Position numbers and translations under genes: made by a program. From an uncultured Oscillospiraceae bacterium (GTDB taxonomy: Bacteria; Bacillota; Clostridia; Oscillospirales; Acutalibacteraceae), in the NCBI GenBank assembly GCA_959601025.1, contig CAUGOD010000035.1:1-29631 (forward strand): a stretch of 29,631 nucleotides of DNA, written 5' to 3'. Shown here one piece after another: positions 9,201-15,317 of the stretch (position 1 is the stretch's first letter; each line of letters begins with the position of its first letter). The notes below the pieces were generated by a model. That model ran no database searches and was not told the origin of the DNA. It saw nothing but the letters and a program-made list of their open reading frames with translations.

Positions 9201-9744
9201 CAACGGTGCGGGAAACGATGGTCCCGCCCGTGCAGTTGGAGAGGTACGGGGCGACGTAATCGCTGAACATGGGCATCAACTCCCGCGGTTCGCCGGGGAG
9301 CAGGAAAATCTGCTGACCGTTCCGATCGATTGCACAGCCAGGCGCGGTGCCGTGGTCGTTCGGGAACACCGTCGCGCCTTGGGGAAGCCAGGCCTGCCGT
9401 TCCGCATTTGCAGGCATTTCCCGGCAAGTATTCACAAAATATTCCCGAATCCGTTCCAGGCTGTCCTCGTGCGGTTCCAGCGGGAGGGACAGCACATCGG
9501 CCACCACCGGGAGGGCGCATGCGTCGTCTCCGTCTCCCAGTCCGCCCGCCAGCACCACCAGTTCGCTGCGGCCGAGGGCAAGCCGAATCGCTTCCCGCAG
9601 CGAGGACGGATCTGCCCCCATAGTGGAGATATGCGTTACCTCTATGCCGAAAGCAGCCAGATCATGCGAAAGAAACTGGCTGTCCGCGTTGGCAATATTG
9701 CAGAGCAAAAGGTCGGCGCCGACGGTGATGATTTCAGCGTTCAT
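6244..9744 (-). CDS. CinA - transmembrane - inactive sortase B - SpoIID fusion protein
   Basis: A continuous 1166-residue reading frame joining four modules. Residues 1-245 form the CinA N-terminal (COG1058) domain. Residues 255-412 form the PncC-type NMN deamidase domain with an intact TAESCTAG (Ser276), AYSKE (Tyr303) and TGVAGPDTSEGKPVGTV. A membrane helix follows at about 464-486. Residues 490-745 form a sortase-B fold with DIRGW, but the active-site His is Asn597 (VIYGNN) and the Cys is Asp698 (LSTD); Arg709 is kept. Residues 770-860 are a Thr/Pro spacer. Residues 862-1166 form a SpoIID domain with candidate catalytic Glu908 (VKKELG) and GFGHGVGMSQWGA (1119-1131). I chose ATG 9744 because of AAGGACAGGA upstream and because CinA starts at MNAEIITVG. 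Predicted topology is CinA inside, sortase fold and SpoIID outside. It is the last gene of the operon. Individual domain calls are firm; the combined role is unknown. Confidence 0.92.
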   Translation of the reverse strand: MNAEIITVGADLLLCNIANADSQFLSHDLAAFGIEVTHISTMGADPSSLREAIRLALGRSELVVLAGGLGDGDDACALPVVADVLSLPLEPHEDSLERIREYFVNTCREMPANAERQAWLPQGATVFPNDHGTAPGCAIDRNGQQIFLLPGEPRELMPMFSDYVAPYLSNCTGGTIVSRTVGVFGLSEAVLTERLADLMSEANPNVAAYSKDGEAILRVTAHAANRADALALCAPVVDEICRRLGVNVYGVDVGSLQKAVVALLLDKQMKIATAESCTAGLLSGRLTEVAGVSAVFECGVAAYSKEIKHNILGVSNELLEQYGAVSPKVAGAMAVGARRVGNADLGVGITGVAGPDTSEGKPVGTVYVALADEKRVWVKKIDTREGAVDREYIRYLATSHALDLVRRYLEALPTVMAGGETLSAPPLPPPAEIPQASPTGKPRHFLRSILPWKGDSRGEIVRKSAVLAVFLLLIAALAAMLYMYILKPIDNQKLYNQLVQLYDVSASQSVDADPESYPEGMLTQFYALYTRNRDIRGWLKIDGTNINYPVMRGAGDSFYATHNFNRQLSSFGVPYFDPATALLSPDSVNRSLVIYGNNAGSGQMFSDLTEYYDDLTFLRKHPLIEMNTIYHNAKWKVFSVMIAEAPDGANFDYTRAVFDNETDFLGFAGEIRIRSLYSFPDGVVDVQEEDSLLLLSTDFSDVAGFSDARLVVAARQVRSGESEDVDLGGVTFNSNAVMPKKWRDSSSGADESRTSRAHGAAITRGPNAAGRETTTTTTTTTAEPPSTTPTEKPSEEPTASPTPPITTTTKATPSTTPTEPDTVGPTTQPDPEPPQTTTPMMSSGTPTTPPTAEPPPPVDDVPAVLAGKAAESTYLKDCKVRDTATGEVIVPSNKQELQLLLARIVKKELGSSSTYGTPGATGYMAAQKAQAIASYTYILYYTRSSGNPYSCSLPAFNETSGTDKLIYDAVGEVAGIKILQNNAPICATYFSSSAGVTADNKNVFGADLPYLKSVVSAYDTAQYVGDPYWEKTLTLNRDEVLRDLEAALGSTIVCKGDGFAVTKYDPYGKYTVETNLCYTNKYGYEQTVSGYQFASILGLRSHAFTVVSSGSEIVLKEQGFGHGVGMSQWGAVGYAKYENWDYRRILSHYYSVTASSGHRLYAPVWA

Positions 9745-9854
9745 GAAAAAATCCTGTCCTTCCTGTCCTCTCCGGACTGGGAACGTCCGGTTCGAGGGTA
9801 AAGGGGTGGCTGTTTCGGCTTCCCGGTTTCCATAGCCGCCGCTGCACAAGATGG

Positions 9855-11033
9855 TCAGATCGAGCGGCGGCGGACGTTCTCCACCGCTTCGGCGATCAGA
9901 GCGTCCGCGTCCAGCGCCGCCTCAGCCTCCAGCACCTTTTCCAGCCTGGGACGGGTACGGGGATGGCGGGGAGTAAAGACGGTGCAGCAGTCTTCGTAGG
10001 GCTGGATGGAGATATCAAAGGTATCAATGCGGCGGGAGACCGCGATGATTTCGTCCTTATCCATGCCGATCAGCGGACGGAACACCGGCAAACCGGCCGC
10101 CGCGTCGGTACAGGCGAGGGCGGGAATGGTCTGGCTGGCGACCTGCCCAACGCTTTCGCCGGTGACCAGCGCTCCGCAGTCTTCCGCCGTTCCGATTTTT
10201 GTAGCGATCCGCATCATAAAGCGGCGCATAATGATGGTGAAGAGGTCCTCCGGGCAGGAGCGCTGGATTTCCTCCTGGATTCGGGTGAAGGGGACGATAT
10301 GGAGTTCCATATGCCCGGCGTAGGCGGCCACCCGCTCCAGCAGAGAGATCACCTTCATCTCCGCACGCTCACTGGTGTAGGGTGGGGAGGCAAAATGGAT
10401 GCCGCACAGCTCGATCCCCCGCTTGGCCATCATATACCCGGCGACGGGAGAGTCGATCCCGCCCGAAATCAGCAGGCCGGCCCGGCCGGCGGAGCCGACC
10501 GGCATACCGCCCGCACCCGGCTGCTGCCGGGCATGAATATAGGCGCCGAAGTCCCGAATCTCAATCATCACCAGCAGTTCGGGATGGTGTACGTCCACCG
10601 TCAGGTGGGGATATTGCTCCAAAAGATAACCGCCCGCCTGCTCACAGATGGCGGGGGATTGCAGCGGAAAGGACTTGTCGCTCCGCTTCGCTTCCACCTT
10701 GAAGGTTTTCGCGGCAAGCAACTCCTCCCGGAGATAAACGGCGGCGGTTTTCAGAATAGTTTCCATCTCCTTATCCGCCACGCAGGCACGGCTGTAGGCG
10801 GAGATGCCGAACACCTTGGATACCCGGTCGCAGGCCTCGTCCATATCGAAAGAGGGACCTTCCGGCTCCACATAGATCGCGGACTGGGCTTTCCGGAGGG
10901 TACAGGGGCCGAGCGGCTTGAGACGGTACCGCAGGTTTTTCATCAGGATCGCTTCGAAGGTACCCCGGTTAAGGCCCTTGAGCGCCAGCTCGCCGGTTTT
11001 AATCAACAGGATTTCGCGGGTGGGTGCATTCAT
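9855..11033 (-). CDS. thiI: tRNA 4-thiouridine synthase ThiI (without rhodanese domain)
   Basis: A 392-residue ThiI, which adenylates uridine 8 of tRNA and inserts sulfur from a desulfurase persulfide; it may also supply sulfur for the thiamine thiazole. The N-terminal ferredoxin-like region (IKTGELALKGLNRG) and THUMP domain fill about 1-165. The PP-loop ATP-binding motif is SGGIDS (190-195) in LLISGGIDSPVAGY. The conserved region QPYEDCCTVFTPRHP (Cys349/Cys350) lies near the C-terminus. There is no rhodanese extension, so it is the Bacillus-type short form, which takes sulfur from a dedicated desulfurase. The cysteine desulfurase gene at the head of the same operon fits that partner. The gene lies 47 bp after the sortase gene, with start ATG 11033 and a weak AAAGG upstream. 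Confidence 0.95.
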   Translation of the reverse strand: MNAPTREILLIKTGELALKGLNRGTFEAILMKNLRYRLKPLGPCTLRKAQSAIYVEPEGPSFDMDEACDRVSKVFGISAYSRACVADKEMETILKTAAVYLREELLAAKTFKVEAKRSDKSFPLQSPAICEQAGGYLLEQYPHLTVDVHHPELLVMIEIRDFGAYIHARQQPGAGGMPVGSAGRAGLLISGGIDSPVAGYMMAKRGIELCGIHFASPPYTSERAEMKVISLLERVAAYAGHMELHIVPFTRIQEEIQRSCPEDLFTIIMRRFMMRIATKIGTAEDCGALVTGESVGQVASQTIPALACTDAAAGLPVFRPLIGMDKDEIIAVSRRIDTFDISIQPYEDCCTVFTPRHPRTRPRLEKVLEAEAALDADALIAEAVENVRRRSI

Positions 11034-11080
11034 ATTGACGACAGGCCTTTCGAATGATTTTGAGGGACGGCGAAACGATA

Positions 11081-12835
11081 TCAGGCCGCCGGCTCCGTCG
11101 GAGAAGTCGACTCCGCCGAAGAGGTGGAATCGGTCGGCGGGGGCGGAGGCGGATCGGTGGTGGGCGCCGGGCTGGTGGGCTCTGACGAAGCGGGGGGATC
11201 GGAGGACGCAGGCGGAGAGGTAGATTCGCTCGGCGTCGCCGACGAGGTGGTGGTATTGGAATGGGGGGACGTGGTTCCCGGCGTCGGCGGCGTGGTCGGC
11301 GGCGGAGTAGGAACGACGATCAGCGGGCGGGTGGTGGTGCCGGTCGGCTGATTAGCCGTGGTGGTCGATTTGGCAGACGAATTGGTCGGCTCCGGATCAG
11401 ACCACAGACCGGGGATGACATAGCCCGATTCCGTGTAGAAGGGGTGCAGCTCCAGCCCCTGGTTTTCATACCATGCCCGCGGCATGATGACGTTTTCGTT
11501 TTTCACAATGGAGTTTATGTTGACCGAGCGGCTTTCGCCCTCCCGTACCCTCCGGGCGACCACGACGCAGCGGCCGTCTTCAAATTTTGCGCCGCTGGGA
11601 GCGGTACAGGTGGAAAGAATAAGAAGCTGGTCGTCCGGCTCCACGTCCACATCGCCGTAGGTGTAGAGGGAACGGGCGCGGATATTCGCCACGAAATCCA
11701 TAAAGGATTTGTCGCTGGAAAAATCAGTGCGCAGGTAATCGAAATACGGGCCGTCCTCAGACCGGGTGTTCAGCAGCATGATGGCGAACACCTTATACTC
11801 CGCCCGCTCATACAGTGTGTCCAGAGAGATCAGCGGGGCGGAGCGGGCCTTCTGCAGGCTTTTGAGAAAATCGTTCAGTTTGGCGAACATGTGGCCGCTG
11901 GCCATGTTATGGCCGTACACGATCAGCGCTTTATTCTGAGAAGAGGGGGAGTCGATGTGGTTGCGTTCATCGAAAAAGAGCGCGCCGTCCTTCTGCTTGT
12001 TCTTATTAAAATTATGGGTCAGATAATAGCTGTTGTCTCCCGAATACATAACGGGGTAGTCGATGCTCAGCCAGCTTCCGTTGGTGTCGGTATATTTCAT
12101 CCAGCCGCGGATATCCGAGTTCTTCGCATACAGCGCCTTGAACGCGTCTGAAATCCCTTCCGGATAGAGGGAAGGGTCGAATTCATCGTCTGACGGCGGG
12201 GCGGCCGGATTATCCGGATCGTACAGCTCCCGGACGGAATCATAAACGATGTCGCTGTAAATCGGCTGGATCGCCATGTCGTTAATAATATAAGACAGAG
12301 AGGCGATCAGGGTGATGAGCGCCACCATAAAGACGCATTTGCGTATGATTTCCAGGGCGGAATCCCCCCGGTGAGGAATCGCCCCGCCGAGTATGTATAG
12401 CACCCGGTCAAGAAAACGCCGTCCGGCGGAACGGGTATCCGGCGCTTCTTCCGCTCCTTCCGCTTCTCCCTCTTTTCCCTCTTCGGGTTCCGTTTCAACT
12501 GCCGCGGAGTTTTGCGGAACAGGGGTCAGCTCCTCCGCCGTTTCGGCCAGAGGGGCAGCGTCCGCCGTTCCGGCAGCTGCAGCCGCCCTTGCCCTCCGCT
12601 GACGCAGGATCTCCTCCAGCGTCTGTTCGGCCGGATCGACCGCCGGCTTGTCCCCTGTCGCTTTTTTCACAGGAATATCCCCCAGGCTGACCTGTGCGGG
12701 CTTCTCCGCCGAGGGGTCCGCTTCCATGGCGGCGCGGGTCTGGCCTGCCAAACGAAGCGCGTTGGGGTCGGCCTTTTCCCGTTCATTCAGCCGAATATCC
12801 AGCAGTTTCTTTTTATCTTCCGGGATGTTCGCCAT
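11081..12835 (-). CDS. Class B-type sortase with long cytoplasmic and Ser/Thr/Pro-rich tails
   Basis: A 584-residue protein. Residues 1-155 are a charged, Ala/Glu-rich cytoplasmic region. A membrane helix lies at about 166-185, after the segment HRGDSALEIIRKC. The sortase domain (about 195-455) carries the full catalytic set: His309 (IVYGHNM), Cys410 (LILSTC) and Arg422 (GRCVVVARR). Sortases cleave a surface-protein sorting signal and attach the protein to peptidoglycan or to another protein. Residues 480-584 are a Thr/Ser/Pro-rich tail, unusual for class B sortases of about 250 residues. The start at 12835 has AAGGAAGGATCGACG upstream. The gene sits between the desulfurase and thiI (gaps of 52 and 47 bp). 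The sortase part of the CinA fusion downstream is its paralogue. No substrate with an obvious sorting signal is encoded in the window. Confidence 0.88.
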   Translation of the reverse strand: MANIPEDKKKLLDIRLNEREKADPNALRLAGQTRAAMEADPSAEKPAQVSLGDIPVKKATGDKPAVDPAEQTLEEILRQRRARAAAAAGTADAAPLAETAEELTPVPQNSAAVETEPEEGKEGEAEGAEEAPDTRSAGRRFLDRVLYILGGAIPHRGDSALEIIRKCVFMVALITLIASLSYIINDMAIQPIYSDIVYDSVRELYDPDNPAAPPSDDEFDPSLYPEGISDAFKALYAKNSDIRGWMKYTDTNGSWLSIDYPVMYSGDNSYYLTHNFNKNKQKDGALFFDERNHIDSPSSQNKALIVYGHNMASGHMFAKLNDFLKSLQKARSAPLISLDTLYERAEYKVFAIMLLNTRSEDGPYFDYLRTDFSSDKSFMDFVANIRARSLYTYGDVDVEPDDQLLILSTCTAPSGAKFEDGRCVVVARRVREGESRSVNINSIVKNENVIMPRAWYENQGLELHPFYTESGYVIPGLWSDPEPTNSSAKSTTTANQPTGTTTRPLIVVPTPPPTTPPTPGTTSPHSNTTTSSATPSESTSPPASSDPPASSEPTSPAPTTDPPPPPPTDSTSSAESTSPTEPAA

Positions 12836-12854
12836 CGTCGATCCTTCCTTTCAT

Positions 12855-12870
12855 GCCGCCGAAGGGCGGC
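12855..12870 (-). other. Small hairpin before the sortase ribosome site
   Basis: GCCGCC/GGCGGC with a 4-nt loop lies between the desulfurase stop (12888) and the sortase start (12835). No T-run follows, so it is more likely an mRNA-processing or stabilising element than a terminator. Confidence 0.35.
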
Positions 12871-12887
12871 AGGGATGGTGGTGGTTA

Positions 12888-14024
12888 TTATCGGGAGCTC
12901 CGGACCAGGGAAACGGCCGCCTCGCCGAAAGCGGCAAGGAACTGATCGATATCCTCCGGAGTGGTGGTATGCGTAAAGCTGAGCCGCAAGGCGGAATCAA
13001 TCCGCGGCGCGGAAAAGCCGAGCGCGGTCAGAACCGGGCTTTTCTTTCCTTTGGAGCAGGCCGACCCGCTGGAAACATACACTCCGCGTTCGGCCAGAAA
13101 GTGCATCATCGTTTCACTGCGGATGCCCGGCGCCGACAGGTTGACGATATAGGGCACGCCGTCCGCCGGGGAGTTGACAACGACGCCTTCTTGTCCGGCC
13201 AGCCCGTCCAGCAGCCGCCGGCGAAGGGCGGTGAAGAGCGCGTCCTGTTCCACAGGAGACGGTAGGACTTCGGCGGCTGTGCCGAAAGCGGCGAGCAGGG
13301 GAACGGCCTCGGTGCCGGGACGCAGCCCGTTTTCCTGGCCTCCGCCGCGAGCGCGGGGCAGGATACGCGCTCCCCTGCGCAGGAAGAGCGCGCCCGCTCC
13401 CTTCGGGCCATGAATCTTGTGGGAGCTGACGGTCATCATATCCACCCCGAGACGGGAAGCGTTCAACGGCAGCTTGCCCGCCGCCTGCACCGCGTCGCAA
13501 TGGATCAACGCACCGGGAGCCGCCCGCCGGACCGCCGGAACGATCCGTTCAATTGGAAAGCGCGCGCCGGTCTCGTTGTTAACCATCATGACGCTGACCA
13601 GCACGGTATCCGGCCGGCAGGCGGAAACGACCTGTTCGGCCGTTAAACCGTCCGGACCCGGAACCAGCCGGGTGATCTCGCAGCCCTGCCGCTCCAGCTC
13701 GTCGCAGGAGGCGGCGACGGAGGCGTGTTCCACCGCCGTGGTGACGATATGGCGGCCGGCGCGCCGCTTGGCTTCCGCCCCACCGAGCACGGCGAGGTTG
13801 TTGGCTTCGGTCCCGCCGGAGGTAAAAATCAGCTCTTCCGGCCGGCAGCCGACCAGACGGGCTACCTTCTGCCGGGCGGCGTTCAGTTCTCGTTCCGCCG
13901 CCGCGCCGAGGGTATGGAGGGAGGAGGGGTTGCCGTAGCAGGCGGTCATCATTTCCATCGCTTTTTCCGCGGCCTGCAGACAAACCGGGGTGGTGGCGCT
14001 GTTGTCGAGATAAGCGATTCTCAA
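12888..14024 (-). CDS. Cysteine desulfurase (NifS/IscS/NifZ family)
   Basis: A 378-residue PLP enzyme that converts cysteine to alanine and holds the sulfur as a persulfide. Visible features are the N-terminal AYLDNSATTP, PLP-stacking His100 (VEHAS), Asp177 (HCDAVQAAGK), Schiff-base Lys203 (SSHKIHGPKG) and catalytic Cys323 in the loop SSGSACSKGKKSP. I chose TTG at 14024 because GGGAGG lies 8 bases upstream and the product then begins MRIAYLDNSATT; the ATG at 14048 has no such site and adds eight odd residues. It is the first gene of the operon that also encodes ThiI, so it is probably the dedicated sulfur donor for tRNA thiolation (NifZ-like) and not the general Fe-S cluster desulfurase. Its promoter carries two palindromic operators. 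Confidence 0.93.
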   Translation of the reverse strand: MRIAYLDNSATTPVCLQAAEKAMEMMTACYGNPSSLHTLGAAAERELNAARQKVARLVGCRPEELIFTSGGTEANNLAVLGGAEAKRRAGRHIVTTAVEHASVAASCDELERQGCEITRLVPGPDGLTAEQVVSACRPDTVLVSVMMVNNETGARFPIERIVPAVRRAAPGALIHCDAVQAAGKLPLNASRLGVDMMTVSSHKIHGPKGAGALFLRRGARILPRARGGGQENGLRPGTEAVPLLAAFGTAAEVLPSPVEQDALFTALRRRLLDGLAGQEGVVVNSPADGVPYIVNLSAPGIRSETMMHFLAERGVYVSSGSACSKGKKSPVLTALGFSAPRIDSALRLSFTHTTTPEDIDQFLAAFGEAAVSLVRSSR

Positions 14025-14053
14025 AAAAATTTCCTCCCATTTCTGCAATCCGC

Positions 14054-14065
14054 TTTACCTGTAAA
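14054..14065 (-). promoter_or_regulatory. Second palindromic operator in the desulfurase leader
   Basis: TTTAC-CT-GTAAA is a 5-2-5 palindrome centred 32 bp (about three helical turns) from the first operator at 14083-14100. The same-face spacing suggests cooperative binding. In RNA the two copies could also pair as a 13-bp stem. Confidence 0.6.
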
Positions 14066-14082
14066 ACAGGCCACACCTGCTT

Positions 14083-14100
14083 TACTTTACAGGTAAAGTA
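14083..14100 (-). promoter_or_regulatory. Palindromic operator just downstream of the desulfurase promoter
   Basis: TACTTTAC-AG-GTAAAGTA is a perfect 8-2-8 palindrome starting about ten bases after the -10 box, so it covers the start of transcription and the early leader. This is a classic repressor position. The regulator is not encoded in the window. NiaR-type or GntR-type repressors are possible, but I cannot assign one. Confidence 0.65.
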
Positions 14101-14110
14101 GTAGCACTTT

Positions 14111-14139
14111 ATTATATACCATAATTGGCCGACTGACAA
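14111..14139 (-). promoter_or_regulatory. Sigma-A promoter of the desulfurase-sortase-thiI-cinA operon
   Basis: The minus strand reads TTGTCA, a 17-bp spacer, then TATAAT (-35 at 14134-14139, -10 at 14111-14116). Transcription should begin near 14104, about 80 bp before the TTG start. Confidence 0.85.
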
Positions 14140-14380
14140 CCGTCTTTTTCTGTTAAAAACGGAATATTCGTCCGAAAAACGGCGTGGAACGGCTTTCTGC
14201 CGTCGGTTTCATAAAAGCGGTTCCCGGATGTTGACAAAGCTGTAATTAATTCCGTCGGAAGGTTTCAGAACTGTAATTCTATTGTAACCAAAATCGGTAG
14301 TTTTTTCGTCTCTGGGCGGATAAAATAAAAGCATGAAAGGCAATCCACCCAAACGACTGTATAAAGGAGTGACCGTCGAT
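14140..14380. other. Intergenic region between divergent units; nothing further recognised
   Basis: This A/T-rich stretch should hold the promoter for the plus-strand gene at 14381. A TTGACA occurs at 14231-14236 without a matching -10 at proper spacing, and a TAAAAT near 14320 lacks a good -35. I see no gene, RNA or repeat here that I can support. Confidence 0.4.
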
Positions 14381-14830
14381 ATGAAAAAGAATTGTCTGAA
14401 GCTGTGCCTATCCGCCTGTATCCTTCTGGGAATGATGAGTCTGACGGTCGCCGCCTCCGCAGGAGCGCCCGCTTCCGCGGAGGAAAACGGCTACTGGACC
14501 ACGAAGGTGGATGTTTCGGGCGAGACCGTGCAGATCTTTGTATACACGGAGCCGGTGGAGTGGGAAATCTGTGAAGCGCCGGAGCTCGGCCGCTGTAATA
14601 TGGATGGCAGCGAAACGCCGACGCCGTCCTCCGAACGGATAGCGGGCGTCGGCCAGGCGGAAGCCCATCTGGCGGAAACGCCGGCAGAACCGGAGATTGT
14701 TCCGGCGGCCGGACTGGCGGAAACGGAAAGCGACGGCTTCGCCGGGACGGAAAACGTATTGATTTCCATCGCAGTGGTCGGCGCGCTGGCGCTGGCCGGA
14801 CTCGGCTATGCGCTGTATCGGGCGGTGTGA
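14381..14830 (+). CDS. Small exported, C-terminally membrane-anchored hypothetical protein
   Basis: A 149-residue protein not recognised as a family. It has a signal peptide (MKKNCLKLC, hydrophobic core, likely cleavage after ASA at about residue 33) and a short Glu/Pro/Ala-rich outer region with two Cys residues (64 and 72). A C-terminal hydrophobic segment lies at about 125-147, followed by only a short tail. There is no LPxTG-like motif before the last helix, so it is not an evident sortase substrate. The start at 14381 has AAAGGAGTG upstream; an earlier ATG at 14333 lacks a ribosome site. A second small membrane-peptide gene follows 71 bp later. It may be a surface or regulatory peptide. 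Confidence 0.7.
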   Translation: MKKNCLKLCLSACILLGMMSLTVAASAGAPASAEENGYWTTKVDVSGETVQIFVYTEPVEWEICEAPELGRCNMDGSETPTPSSERIAGVGQAEAHLAETPAEPEIVPAAGLAETESDGFAGTENVLISIAVVGALALAGLGYALYRAV

Positions 14831-14901
14831 TTGCCTCCCGAGCCATACATAACAGGGAATGCGTCAGAAGCCGGTTTACATTGGAAAGGACTGTTGATAC
14901 A

Positions 14902-15051
14902 ATGAAGGACTGCTGTAAAACGTTTTTTAAGGTGGGCGGCGTGCTTCTGCTTTGTGCGGCGGCGCTTGCTTCCATCCGCTGCCTTATCGAGCATTGTATT
15001 CCCAGCTTCTCTCTTGGCGGTCATCCGATGAGCGAGGATTTTGTGGAATAG
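14902..15051 (+). CDS. Tiny Cys-rich single-span membrane peptide
   Basis: A 49-residue product beginning MKDCCKTFFK, with one hydrophobic helix (about 11-26), then RCLIEHC and a short polar end (MSEDFVE). It contains five Cys residues. The start at 14902 is preceded by GGAAAGGA at a spacing of about 11. It follows the membrane-anchored protein on the same strand and may be cotranscribed. There is no family match that I recognise. The coding call rests on the ribosome site, the clean hydrophobic pattern and the position; a chance reading frame is possible. Confidence 0.45.
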   Translation: MKDCCKTFFKVGGVLLLCAAALASIRCLIEHCIPSFSLGGHPMSEDFVE

Positions 15052-15100
15052 ATTTCTCCTGCGATTGCCCCTTCTCTCCTCCTTCTTTTTCCCAACAAAA

Positions 15101-15134
15101 GAAGCGCCCGGATCGATTTTGGTCCGGGCGCTTC
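15101..15134. terminator. Perfect GC-rich hairpin after the small membrane proteins
   Basis: A 12-bp perfect stem, GAAGCGCCCGGA/TCCGGGCGCTTC, has a 10-nt loop. The T-run lies only on the minus-strand side (TTTTG), while on plus it is followed by CGACGG. It probably terminates the plus-strand small genes inefficiently, or blocks antisense transcription. Confidence 0.55.
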
Positions 15135-15206
15135 CGACGGTTACGGCCCGTCACGGCGGATTCTCTGCTGAGAAGAGCTGAGAAAAACAGAATTTCCTCT
15201 TTTTTC

Positions 15207-15235
15207 TTGACGGACGGCGGCGAGACGGATACAAT
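15207..15235 (+). promoter_or_regulatory. Sigma-A promoter of the DUF1015 gene
   Basis: TTGACG (15207-15212), a 17-bp spacer, and TACAAT (15230-15235). It lies about 80 bp before the ATG at 15318. Confidence 0.85.
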
Positions 15236-15317
15236 AAATACCGGAGCGCCGTTTTCCCGGCGGAAACGGACGCCGTATCCCTGCTATTTTTGTTTCGCCG
15301 GAGAAATGGAGCTTGTC

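Noticed and set aside
7471..9801. Long open frame of 776 codons on the plus strand
   Set aside because: It is antisense to the CinA-sortase-SpoIID gene. The translation is Arg/Gly/His-rich without domains, as expected for the shadow of a high-GC gene.
9745..9849. N-terminal extension of the fusion protein to 9849
   Set aside because: It adds 35 residues unlike CinA and overlaps the end of thiI's spacer. The ATG at 9744 has a proper ribosome site and gives the canonical CinA start.
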